Shown here piece by piece: positions 26,396-34,975 of a stretch of DNA of 43,232 nt. Source of the stretch: an uncultured Gammaproteobacteria bacterium (GTDB lineage Bacteria > Pseudomonadota > Gammaproteobacteria > Pseudomonadales > Pseudohongiellaceae); NCBI GenBank assembly GCA_903853385.1, contig CAINTJ010000064.1, forward strand, positions 1 through 43,232. Reading direction: 5' to 3'. The notes beneath the pieces were generated by a model, which saw nothing but the letters and a program-made list of their open reading frames with translations, was not told the origin of the DNA and did no database searches. The first letter of the stretch is position 1, and the number at the start of each line of letters is the position of its first letter. The translations under genes and the position numbers were made by a program.

Positions 26396-28263
26396 TGGGC
26401 CAAACCCGCATCCGTGGCATTATTGTTGGAGCGCTGGTTGCGCTGGCAGCGTATGGAGTTTATGTCGCGTTGCCGGTGCGACCTGAGTTTCCAGAGCTTG
26501 CGGGCCCGCTGCCAATCACGCCGCAACCAATGCCACCTGCGGCCACTGATCCGGCGCAGTACAGCGCCGGCAACAACAACGCCATCGCCATTGTATTGAA
26601 GGAGCGGGATAGTTCGTGGCTGGGACTGGTACATGGTTTCAAAAGCATCGGCATTCCTTTTCAGATAGTCAGCACCGTTGCTGAAGCTGTGCAGCATAAA
26701 GTGGTGCTGGTCTATCCGACTTTGACCGGCGGCAATACTGCCGCCGAAGATTTGCAGAAACTGGCAGCGCATGTGCACAGTGGTGGCACACTGATCGGAT
26801 TTTCCGTGATCGGGGGTGGCATGCCGGAAGTGTTCGGCTTTGGCAGTTCGGAAGAAGTTCTGCTGCGCAAAAATGTGCAGTTGCAGTCGTCGCCCCTGAC
26901 GGCTGGCCTGATTGATGAAGAAGTGGCTGCAACCATAAAACTGGGTGCGGCCGAAGACAAGCAGGATGGCATGCCGGTGACCACTTACCAGCTGCCGAAA
27001 TGGCCGGCGTTGGCGCTGTTTGATGATGGCAGTGCTGCCATTACCGGCAATAGTTACCAGTCAGGGAAAGTGACCGGCCATGCTTATGCTTTCGGTCTCG
27101 ATCTTGGTCACTTTATTCTGCGCGCGGAAAACGGACGTTTTACTGGTGTGGCAGCCACTTATGTCAATGAGTACCAGCCGCAGGTTGATACCTTCCTGCG
27201 CCTGCTGGTGGCAATCTACCGCCAGGGCGAACCCGATGCCATCGTGTTGTCACCGACCCCGCACAACCGCGAGTTTAGCGGACTCATAACACATGACATC
27301 GACTTTACCCGGTCCATGACCAATATCCCTGCCTACATGGAAATGGAAACTGCCAACCATGTGAAAGCAACCTATTTTGTGCAGACCAAGTATGTGAAGG
27401 ACTACAGTGATGATGTGTTTCTGACCCGCGCCAATGTTTCCATCCTCAAGGCCATGCAAGCGCAGCAAATGGAAATTGCCAGCCATACCGTGGCGCATGC
27501 AAAAATGTTCAGCACGATGCCGCCAGGCAGCGGTGAGGAGCAGTATCCAGCTTACCAGCCGTTTGTGAAAAATTACGACACTGTGAAAGACGGCTCCATC
27601 ATGGGCGAATTGCGGGTCAGCAAGTTTTTGCTGGAGTCCTTGACGCCCACTCAAATTGTGTCGTTCCGTCCTGGTCACTTGTCATTGCCGAAGTCGCTGC
27701 CGCAAATGCTGGTAGCCAATGGTTATCACTACAGTTCCAGCATTACTGCCAACCAGGCACTCACGCATTTGCCGTATCGGTTGATGGACGATCGTGCCTA
27801 TGGCAGCGAGGTGAATGCATGGGAATTTCCAGTCACCATCGAGGATGAAGCCGGCAGGCTGGGGGATCGTTTTGCGGCGGCGGTTGCCGTGACTGAACAC
27901 ATTGCCCGTTATCGGGGACTGGTAAACATACTGATTCATACTGATATGCTCGATCACAAGCTCGAGTTCGAACGCCGCTATCTGGAACTGTTCAGCAAAC
28001 GCGCGTGGTTTGATACGGTGCAAGGTTACGGCCAATGGTGGGAAGCGCGCGATTCAGTGCAAACCGCCGTCAATGCGGTTGCGGCCGGCAGTCGTCGGGT
28101 TACGCTGACACTGAAGGGTACGATTGACGGACTCACCTTGCAGATTCCGGCGGGCTGGCATTATCAGTCAGGTCTGGATGGCACTACGCAACAGGATGCG
28201 AGTGTCATCCTGGGAATATTTACTGACAAGGCAGAGTTGATGTTTACCCTCGATGCTCCCTGA
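26395..28263 (+). CDS. Membrane-anchored polysaccharide deacetylase-like protein
   Basis: A 622-residue protein with an N-terminal membrane anchor (residues 7-27), a Rossmann-like region (about 60-280, with VVLVYPTLTGGNTAAEDL and GGTLIGFSVIGGG, similar to glutamine-amidotransferase-like folds) and a C-terminal NodB-type deacetylase domain (about 285-560). The metal site fits carbohydrate esterase family 4: H-D-I-D at 300-303 and SHTVAH with His364 and His368; VSFRPGHLSLP is a likely MT3 arginine motif. It probably removes acetyl groups from a periplasmic polysaccharide. It is coupled to the TIM-barrel gene, an arrangement that recalls the hydrolase-deacetylase pairing in PelA and PgaB. Confidence 0.8.
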   Translation: MGQTRIRGIIVGALVALAAYGVYVALPVRPEFPELAGPLPITPQPMPPAATDPAQYSAGNNNAIAIVLKERDSSWLGLVHGFKSIGIPFQIVSTVAEAVQHKVVLVYPTLTGGNTAAEDLQKLAAHVHSGGTLIGFSVIGGGMPEVFGFGSSEEVLLRKNVQLQSSPLTAGLIDEEVAATIKLGAAEDKQDGMPVTTYQLPKWPALALFDDGSAAITGNSYQSGKVTGHAYAFGLDLGHFILRAENGRFTGVAATYVNEYQPQVDTFLRLLVAIYRQGEPDAIVLSPTPHNREFSGLITHDIDFTRSMTNIPAYMEMETANHVKATYFVQTKYVKDYSDDVFLTRANVSILKAMQAQQMEIASHTVAHAKMFSTMPPGSGEEQYPAYQPFVKNYDTVKDGSIMGELRVSKFLLESLTPTQIVSFRPGHLSLPKSLPQMLVANGYHYSSSITANQALTHLPYRLMDDRAYGSEVNAWEFPVTIEDEAGRLGDRFAAAVAVTEHIARYRGLVNILIHTDMLDHKLEFERRYLELFSKRAWFDTVQGYGQWWEARDSVQTAVNAVAAGSRRVTLTLKGTIDGLTLQIPAGWHYQSGLDGTTQQDASVILGIFTDKAELMFTLDAP

Positions 28264-28267
28264 ACAT

Positions 28268-28310
28268 GCAGGCAGCTTCTGGTTCTTGATCAGAAATTCA
28301 AACTGCCTGC
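28268..28310. terminator. Hairpin between convergent genes
   Basis: Outer stem GCAGGCAG / CTGCCTGC (28268-28275 with 28303-28310) around an inner TTCTG / CAGAA hairpin. It lies between the convergent deacetylase and ankyrin genes and could end transcripts from both sides, although no T-tract follows. Confidence 0.5.
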
Positions 28311-28330
28311 CACCTTCATGGCGTGCGCAC

Positions 28331-30019
28331 TCAGGGCGTTTTGGCTGGCGCCGGTTTGGATGTTGGCGTCAGTGATTCCAGCAACGCCACCGTGGCAGCA
28401 CGATCGGCCGCTCCGCCCAATACCGTTGGGCCTCGGCCGCTGGCTGGCGCCGTTGCCGAGGCAGGTCCGCCCGGGGGAGTGCGAGCGTAGTCGAGCGCGG
28501 TAAGGCCGGCTGCGTCCTTGATGGTTGGATCGGCGCCACGTTCAATCATGTGCTTGACGACTTTGTCCCAGCCCGCTTCAGCTGCCGAAAAAAGTGCAGT
28601 CTTGCCTTCATTGTCACGCCCGGCCACATAGGCCACCAGTTTGGCGGTATGCGTGCGGCTGTTGGTAATACGGGCATTGATGTTGGCGCCGGCATCCAGT
28701 AACAAATCCAGGGTTTTCATCACGCGCACCTGTGGATCGCCGCCACCGGGAACCGCACCATTGCCGCGACCAGTGCCACTCATGTTGGCGACAGCCATCA
28801 ACGGTGTAATCTCGAACACGTTGGGCAGATCCACTTCGGCACCGCTTTTCAACAACACCTTGATGGCTTCATCGTCATAACTCATTGCCGCCACCATGAG
28901 CGGGCCAGTGCCGCCGCGCAAGTTGTAGTCGGCAAAGCGGCCGCGGCCGGGGCCATTGGGACGCATGCGGGTGAGTTCATGATTGATATCAACGCCCATG
29001 CTGATCAGGCGGTTGACGACATCCATCGCTTTGACAGTGCTTTGGCCGCGAGTGGCCGCTTGGGTACCCAAGGCACTGCCGCCGACGCTGCTGAAGCTGA
29101 CGCCGGCACCACCGCCGCCGCCAAAGCCGCCAGCGGCACGGAACGAGTTCATGTCGACGGCTATATAAAGCGGTGTGCGACCATTCATGTCCCAGGTATC
29201 GACTTTGGCACCTTTGTCGATCAGGAACATGGCAATGTCGAAGGCGCGGTTATCGAGCGCATTGATCAGTGGTGTGATGCCATCGGGGTTGGGCTGGTTG
29301 ATGTCAGCACCGGCGTTGACGATGGCAACGGCGCAGCGGTAACAGCTGGCGCGGGTCGCGTAGAGCAGCGCAGTGAGGCCGCCGGTATTGCGGAACTGGG
29401 CGCGTGGTTCTGAAGTCATCTGGCGCTCCCAGTCATCACTCTTGGCACGCGGCTTCACCTCGGCGCCATGGGCAATCAACAGGTCCACCACCTCAGCATG
29501 ATTGTTGGCCGCTGCCCACATCAGCGCGGTCTGGCCACGGAAAGTTTCCACGGTATTGACGTTGGCTTCGCGGCTGATCAGCAGCTTGGCAATTTCCAGT
29601 GAGCCCAGCGAGGAGGCCAGCATCAGCGGGGTTTGATTGTCCTGGTTGGGCGTGTTGGGATTGGCGCCGGCGTCGAGCAGCGGACGCACGAGCTCGATAT
29701 CGTCGAGTTTTACTGCCTCGCTGAGCGGGCTTGAACCGTAGTGGTTTATCACATTGGCTTTGGCTCCGGCCTTCAGCAGCGCGCGCACCAGGTCATGATC
29801 GACTGCGTAGGTTGCCCACAGCAGTGCAGTGGAACCGTCGCTTGCCTCGGCATTGACGTTGACCTCAGGTGAGGTAATCGCCGCCAGCACAGCCTCGCGA
29901 TTGCCGGCCCGCACCAGATCGACCAGCGACTCCGGTTTGGACGCTGCATTGGCGTAAGCAATCGCGCCGAGCGACAGCAAGATGATTGCAGCAAGTGTGT
30001 TTCTGTTGGCGTTAAACAA
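28331..30019 (-). CDS. Secreted ankyrin repeat protein
   Basis: A 562-residue protein with a signal peptide (cleavage after ANA, near residue 26) and about nine ankyrin repeats with typical GSTALLWA, GSSPLSEA, NQTPLMLAS and GKTALFSAA turns, ending in a Pro/Ala/Ser-rich tail. A glycine-rich insert (about 300-320, FGGGGGAG) interrupts the array. The likely start is a TTG at 30019: GGAGG lies 5 bases before it, inside the MBL gene, whose TAA it overlaps by 8 bases. ATG starts further upstream (to 30091) would read through the MBL coding region. It is last in the leftward block and probably binds a partner in the periplasm. Confidence 0.85.
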   Translation of the reverse strand: MFNANRNTLAAIILLSLGAIAYANAASKPESLVDLVRAGNREAVLAAITSPEVNVNAEASDGSTALLWATYAVDHDLVRALLKAGAKANVINHYGSSPLSEAVKLDDIELVRPLLDAGANPNTPNQDNQTPLMLASSLGSLEIAKLLISREANVNTVETFRGQTALMWAAANNHAEVVDLLIAHGAEVKPRAKSDDWERQMTSEPRAQFRNTGGLTALLYATRASCYRCAVAIVNAGADINQPNPDGITPLINALDNRAFDIAMFLIDKGAKVDTWDMNGRTPLYIAVDMNSFRAAGGFGGGGGAGVSFSSVGGSALGTQAATRGQSTVKAMDVVNRLISMGVDINHELTRMRPNGPGRGRFADYNLRGGTGPLMVAAMSYDDEAIKVLLKSGAEVDLPNVFEITPLMAVANMSGTGRGNGAVPGGGDPQVRVMKTLDLLLDAGANINARITNSRTHTAKLVAYVAGRDNEGKTALFSAAEAGWDKVVKHMIERGADPTIKDAAGLTALDYARTPPGGPASATAPASGRGPTVLGGAADRAATVALLESLTPTSKPAPAKTP

Positions 30020-30926
30020 TGTTGCCTCCGAAATTCGTGTAGTGGGCCCAATGGCCTTTGCAGACGTCATAGAGGAAACGATAAGGATCATCGAATTTTC
30101 GCTTCACCTCGTTGAGCACGCCAGCGTCGAGTATGTCTTTCGCGCTGCGACCTTTGTCGGTCAGGTCGGTGGTGCGGTCATAGAGCAGCGCCATCATGTC
30201 GCGCTCTTCTTTCAATTGCGCTCGTGTCATCACCGGGCCGTAAGCAGGCACGATCTGCGTCTTGTCATTGGCGAGTGCCAGCAGTTCATCCATTGCATCA
30301 ACCCGGCCGCCGAGCCAACCGCCGGCAAACCAGTCGTGCACCGGGTCGCGCAGCGGCGAGGCTACATCGCCAACAGCCAATACGTTGGCGTCGCGGAAGA
30401 ATACGTAAATGTCGCCGCGGGTGTGGGCTTCGAGCAGATAACCATATTCAATGCGTTCGGTGCCTGCCTTCATCTCGCCTTTGTCACGAAAACTGACTGT
30501 GGGGCGGGCAGCTTTGGGAAGTGCCTGCACCCAGCGGTCTTCAGCCGGCAGGAAATAGTCCGCTGACAACCATTGTTTGGTGATCACATGCGCGTGAATG
30601 GTGGCCCCGTCGTTGGCAAACAGTTCATTGCCGCCGCTTTGATCAGTGTGATAGTGCGTGTTGAACAGTATTTTTACCTTGGCGCTGCCGAGACTGGCTT
30701 TGACAGCGGCGGCCATGGCTGAGGAACCACTGTCCACCAGCACAATGCCGGAACTGTCGGTCAGTGCTACCACGTTGCCGGGCGCGCCCGTAATAAGGCT
30801 GGCTTTGCCCGCCAGCTTTTGCGCTGACACCTTGGCTGCTTCAGCGCCAAACAACGGTGCGGCTATCAGGCCTGCCATGGTGCCCAGGCCAGCCTTGAGA
30901 ATACTTCTGCGATCAATCATTTTCAT
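30012..30926 (-). CDS. Tat-exported MBL-fold protein with partial metal site
   Basis: A 304-residue metallo-beta-lactamase-fold protein. The twin-arginine signal MIDRRSILKAGLGTMAG is at residues 3-19. The metal-binding motif is HYHTD (His91, His93, Asp95), with His168 in AHTRGD and the bridging Asp187 in VGDV. The usual His after Asp is Gln96, and the final His of the PGHGP loop is Tyr229 in PAYGPV, so only one metal site looks complete. It might be a mononuclear zinc or altered-function hydrolase. It is 6 bases after the DUF1552 gene, with GAGGA as ribosome site. Substrate unknown. Confidence 0.85.
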   Translation of the reverse strand: MKMIDRRSILKAGLGTMAGLIAAPLFGAEAAKVSAQKLAGKASLITGAPGNVVALTDSSGIVLVDSGSSAMAAAVKASLGSAKVKILFNTHYHTDQSGGNELFANDGATIHAHVITKQWLSADYFLPAEDRWVQALPKAARPTVSFRDKGEMKAGTERIEYGYLLEAHTRGDIYVFFRDANVLAVGDVASPLRDPVHDWFAGGWLGGRVDAMDELLALANDKTQIVPAYGPVMTRAQLKEERDMMALLYDRTTDLTDKGRSAKDILDAGVLNEVKRKFDDPYRFLYDVCKGHWAHYTNFGGNIV

Positions 30927-30932
30927 GTTTCC

Positions 30933-32276
30933 TCAAACTTCAGCCAGCACGCCGGTGCTGTTGCCGAAGCTCTTCTGCTCAATGCCGAGCTTGTCGAGTA
31001 TCGTCAAATGCAGATTGGCCAGCGGGGTACGTTCGGCGAGCGTGAGGTTCTTGCCGCCGACATGCTTGCCGTTGGCGCCGCCGACCAATACCGCCGGCAG
31101 CGGATAGTTGTCGTGTGCGTTGCTGTTGCCCATGTTGGAGCCATAGAGGAACAGCGAATGGTCGAGCACGCTGCCGTCACCATCCGGCGTATTGGCCAAC
31201 TTCTTCGCGAAATCGGCAAAGCGTTCCATATGATATTTCTGAATGAGGGACAGCTTGCGAATACGGTCGCGGTCATTGCTGTGGTGGCTGACCGGATGGA
31301 AAGAATCCGGCACACCAATATGGTTATAGGTACGATTGGTACCTTCGGCGACCATCACATAGGAAGCGACCCGGGTCAGATCGGCCTGGTAGGCCAAAGC
31401 CAACAGATCGAACATCAGGCGCACCTGTTTGTCGAAGTCTTCCAGTTCACCAACCGGAGCATCGGGCACGGTGATGCCTTTGAGATCACGTGAGCCCGCC
31501 ATTGCCACGCGGCGTTCGATCTCGCGCACAGAGTCGAGATAGTCCGACAGTGCGGCCTGGTCGCCTGCACCGAGAGTTTTGCGCAGCGTGTTGGTGCGCT
31601 CGGCAATCATGTCAAGGATGCTGGCATTCTTGCGAATCAACGCATCCCGTTCGGCCGCGGTGTCGCCTTCACCCATCAGCTGGATGAACACTTTGCGCGG
31701 GTTGTATTCCATCGGCAGCGGCGAGTTGGGGCTCGAATAGGAAGTCGTCACTGCGTAGAAACCACCGTTGCCGGCTGCCACCTGGATGGTGGTCTCGGAG
31801 GCCAGCTCCAGTGAAGGCAGTGCGGTTTTCTGGCCCAGTTTCTGCGCAATCACCTGGTCCAGCGTAATCGACATGCTGGCACCTTTGGCAGCGGTATCAG
31901 GACGCACGCACGACAACCACGTGGCCGGGTTGAGCGTGTGCACGGAACCACCGGCGGCAGTGTTCTCGAGATTTTCAAAGGTGGTGACGTATTTCTTCAG
32001 CGGGTCGAGTGAGGCCAGGGTCTGGCCGAGCTTGAAGCTGTCGCCCTTGCCGCTGGAGGTCCAGACATCCACTTCCTTGCCGAACGGCGTGTTGTTCGCG
32101 ATCGCGCCATGCGGAATATAGAAGAAGCCTGCGCGGGTTTTCGGTGCCGCTGCCGTCTGCGCCAAGGCGGTATGCGCAGGCACCATCGCGTCGAGGAACG
32201 GCAGCGCCAATGCCACGCCGCTGCCGCGTATGAAGGTGCGGCGGGACAGGTACTTCTTGGTCAGGAAATTTGCCAT
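30933..32276 (-). CDS. DUF1552 domain-containing Tat-exported protein
   Basis: A 447-residue protein with a Tat signal (LSRRTFIRGSGVALALPFL, residues 10-28). The body fits DUF1552, with AGFFYIPHGAIANN, ATWLSCVRPD, MEYNPRKVF and the SLFLYGSNMGNSNAHDN motif near the C-terminus, and HXXSH-like segments (PVSHHSND). DUF1552 proteins are almost always encoded beside DUF1592/DUF1588 cytochrome proteins, as here (14-base gap). Function is unknown; a metal-dependent sulfatase or phosphatase-like fold has been suggested for the wider DUF1501/1552 group. A good ribosome site (GGGAG) precedes the ATG. Confidence 0.88.
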   Translation of the reverse strand: MANFLTKKYLSRRTFIRGSGVALALPFLDAMVPAHTALAQTAAAPKTRAGFFYIPHGAIANNTPFGKEVDVWTSSGKGDSFKLGQTLASLDPLKKYVTTFENLENTAAGGSVHTLNPATWLSCVRPDTAAKGASMSITLDQVIAQKLGQKTALPSLELASETTIQVAAGNGGFYAVTTSYSSPNSPLPMEYNPRKVFIQLMGEGDTAAERDALIRKNASILDMIAERTNTLRKTLGAGDQAALSDYLDSVREIERRVAMAGSRDLKGITVPDAPVGELEDFDKQVRLMFDLLALAYQADLTRVASYVMVAEGTNRTYNHIGVPDSFHPVSHHSNDRDRIRKLSLIQKYHMERFADFAKKLANTPDGDGSVLDHSLFLYGSNMGNSNAHDNYPLPAVLVGGANGKHVGGKNLTLAERTPLANLHLTILDKLGIEQKSFGNSTGVLAEV

Positions 32277-32290
32277 CGTCTATCTCCCTA

Positions 32291-34804
32291 TCAAGGTGTT
32301 GCTGCAGTGGCGGCGTTGCTTGCGCTGGACGCTACCTTGGTGTTTTTGGGTGCTTCAGGTCCCTGGCGGCGGAACGCATCGCTGTTGATGACGCCAGTAA
32401 GGATAGAGGCAAAGGTATAGTTGTTGGCTTTGGCTTTGCGCACGATCTCGCGGACCTGCGGCATGTCAAAATATTCCACTTCACGATTGAGCGCATACAT
32501 CATCAAACGCTTGGTTACCGTAGTCGGGAACTGGTCCTGACGACTCATCAGGAAACGGCGCAGATCAGCCGGGCTGTGCAGCTCAAGGCCGCTGGTCATG
32601 ACCGTCGTGGGATCAATCTTCGCTTTGGCGGCGACATCAACATCGCGCCAGCGCCCGGTGACGTCGAAATTCTCCAGCACCAGTCCGGGCGGGTCGATCA
32701 GGCCATGGCAGCCTTTGCAAGTGGGATTGGCGCGATGTTTTTCCAGTCGTGCCCGCACCGTGGTGGGCGCTTCGCCTTCGCGCACTGAAATATCGGTATT
32801 CACATTGGGCGGCGGTGGGGTGGGCGGTGTGCCCATGATGCGGTCGAGCACCCAGGCGCCGCGCAGCACCGGCGAGGTGCGGTCGGCGTAGGAAGTGCGC
32901 AGCAACACGGCGCCTTTGCCCAGCAAACCCCAGCGATTTTCATCCTTGAGTTTTACCTGGCGGAATTGCGGGCCATAGACGCCGGGAATGTCGTACTGGT
33001 TGGCGAGGGCTTCGTTGACGAAGGTCCAGTCAGCGCTGAGCAGATCGAGCACGCTGCGCTTTTGCAGCAGGATGCTCGACAGGAACAGCCGGATCTCGGT
33101 CTCGAAATTGCCGCGCATGCCTGCGTTAAAGCCCCGTTCGGTGGGTTCAATCTGGTAGAGCTCATCCAGGTTCAGCCACGCCAGCGCGAAATTCTCGACC
33201 AGCGATTGCGCACGTGGATCCTTGAGCATGCGTTCCACCTGCTTTTGCAAAACTTTGGCATCAGACAGCTGGCCTTTGGCCGCCAGGTTGAGCAACTCAT
33301 CATCAGGAACCTGGCTCCACATGAAGAAGGACAGGCGCGAGGCCAGTTCCAGATCGTTCAGTTTGCGCGATTCATTGGGTGCCGCAGATGTGGATATGGA
33401 ACGATAGAGAAAGTCGGGACTCGACAATACTGCTGTGACCAGCTCGGTCACGCCATTGTCAAACCCACCGGCTTCGGCACGGCCAATCTGATAGAACTTC
33501 ATCAGCCGGCTCACGTCGGCATCGCTAACGGGTCGGCGGAAGGCCTTGGTAGCCAGATTCCTGGCGATACGCTCGGCGCAGGGCTTTTCTTCAGCATCTT
33601 TTTGCGGCTGGCAAAGAAAAATTTTGGCGCGACTTTCGCTCAGTGACAGCCCGTGCGGCGCGAACGGCCCGACCACCTGCATGCCGCCCTTGACCACGGG
33701 CATGTCGCCGATCCTGCCGCCGCCGGCAGTATCGTTGCTCATGGCCCAGGAGCGTTCGATGTAGGTCGCAGTGACCTGATGCTTGCCAGCCGGAACCTGC
33801 ACAGCGAAGGTCATTTTCTTGACGATGGTTTCGCGGCCTTTTTGTGCTTCGCGGTCGGTAAGGGCGAGATCGTCGGGACCGCCGACATTTCTGCGTGCCA
33901 CTTCGACCCCGTCAACCAGGATGACCATCGTGGCTGCGGTCAGCATACCAAACGGATAGAGGCCGGCATTGAGGTTGTCGGCATCCAGGAAATCAAGACG
34001 GTACTCGCCATCGGCTGGAAATACGTGGGTAAAGCTCATGCCACCACGGGTTCCCAGCGGGAAGCCGTCGCGATGATTGACCTGGTTGGTATTAAAGCCA
34101 GCCCCGCCGCCACCGCCACCATTGGCCGCATAGAAAGTGCTGGCCATTTTGGGTACCGGTTCGCCGACCGCTTTCTGGGCGGCACGTCGCGCAGCTGACA
34201 GATATTGCTCCATGAAAGAAGGTGAAATGCCGAGAGCGCCGGCGACATTGTTGAAACCTTCCACTTCAATATCGTTGGGCAGGGCCTGTTTGGGATCAAG
34301 TTCCACGCCGATCAGTGCTTTCACTGAAACTGCAAACTCGGTGCGGTTCAGACGCTGGATAGGGACATGACCGACATGGGTTTCCTTGGCGGCTGCATCA
34401 ACCGAAGTCTCCAGATAGCCTACCAGGGCGTCAACCTTGTCCTGGCCAGGCTGGGTTTGGCCGGCGGGGGGCATGAGGCGGCCGCGCAACTTGCCAATGG
34501 CTTTCTCCCAGACTTCCGGATGCTGGCCGGGGTGGCTCAGATCCATGGAATCAAAGTCGAGGCTGCCCGCCCAATCCTCGGAATTATGGCATTTCACACA
34601 GTAGGTATTGACCACGTCGGCAAGCGCTGCGCTGGTGGCACCAGTGCTTTTCGACCCCTGACCATAGACGACCTGGGTTGAGAGGGCCAGCCACGCCAAA
34701 GGTGCGCAGGCTGCAACCAAAGCGCTACGCCGCGTCCACACCGGCAAACGGCCGACCACCGCTGGCTTCAGTGCATATTGTGAAAATATTCCGCTGTTGC
34801 GCAT
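32291..34804 (-). CDS. DUF1592/DUF1588-type secreted cytochrome c protein
   Basis: An 837-residue exported protein with an N-terminal signal or anchor (hydrophobic stretch about 27-46). Two CXXCH heme sites are seen: CVKCH at residues 69-73 (planctomycete-type cytochrome domain) and CKGCH near the C-terminal IDPPGLVLENFD segment (DUF1588). Between them, DUF1587 (FAVSVKALIGVELDPKQALP), a carbohydrate-binding-like region (HVFPADGEYRLDFLDAD), DUF1595, DUF1592 and a final DUF1585 (QFPTTVTKRLMMYALNREVEY) follow in the usual order. The start at 34804 has GGAAGG just upstream; a frame to 34903 adds non-family sequence. It probably transfers electrons in a periplasmic oxidation with the DUF1552 partner. 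Confidence 0.9.
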   Translation of the reverse strand: MRNSGIFSQYALKPAVVGRLPVWTRRSALVAACAPLAWLALSTQVVYGQGSKSTGATSAALADVVNTYCVKCHNSEDWAGSLDFDSMDLSHPGQHPEVWEKAIGKLRGRLMPPAGQTQPGQDKVDALVGYLETSVDAAAKETHVGHVPIQRLNRTEFAVSVKALIGVELDPKQALPNDIEVEGFNNVAGALGISPSFMEQYLSAARRAAQKAVGEPVPKMASTFYAANGGGGGGAGFNTNQVNHRDGFPLGTRGGMSFTHVFPADGEYRLDFLDADNLNAGLYPFGMLTAATMVILVDGVEVARRNVGGPDDLALTDREAQKGRETIVKKMTFAVQVPAGKHQVTATYIERSWAMSNDTAGGGRIGDMPVVKGGMQVVGPFAPHGLSLSESRAKIFLCQPQKDAEEKPCAERIARNLATKAFRRPVSDADVSRLMKFYQIGRAEAGGFDNGVTELVTAVLSSPDFLYRSISTSAAPNESRKLNDLELASRLSFFMWSQVPDDELLNLAAKGQLSDAKVLQKQVERMLKDPRAQSLVENFALAWLNLDELYQIEPTERGFNAGMRGNFETEIRLFLSSILLQKRSVLDLLSADWTFVNEALANQYDIPGVYGPQFRQVKLKDENRWGLLGKGAVLLRTSYADRTSPVLRGAWVLDRIMGTPPTPPPPNVNTDISVREGEAPTTVRARLEKHRANPTCKGCHGLIDPPGLVLENFDVTGRWRDVDVAAKAKIDPTTVMTSGLELHSPADLRRFLMSRQDQFPTTVTKRLMMYALNREVEYFDMPQVREIVRKAKANNYTFASILTGVINSDAFRRQGPEAPKNTKVASSASNAATAATP

Positions 34805-34928
34805 GACCTTCCCGTATTTTTGCTGGAACGTAAAAAAATTCTGCAACTCTGCGCGAGTGCAATACCAACGCCAAGAATAAGCGATCGGTCCAGACGCGTC
34901 CACGCTGCAAATGAACCTCTCCCGCCTG

Positions 34929-34969
34929 GGTTACACTTTTTTTCCCCACTTCCAGGGGTGCGGTTACAC
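34929..34969 (-). promoter_or_regulatory. Direct repeat upstream of the DUF1592 gene
   Basis: GGTTACAC occurs at 34929-34936 and 34962-34969, 33 bases apart (about three helical turns), in the 171-base gap between the MetE-like gene and the DUF1592 gene. It could be a pair of regulator half-sites; chance is possible. Confidence 0.25.
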
Positions 34970-34975
34970 CGAGGC

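Noticed and set aside
29982-30566. 194-aa open frame on the plus strand across the MBL-fold gene
   Set aside because: Antisense shadow; the MBL gene has a Tat signal and metal motif.
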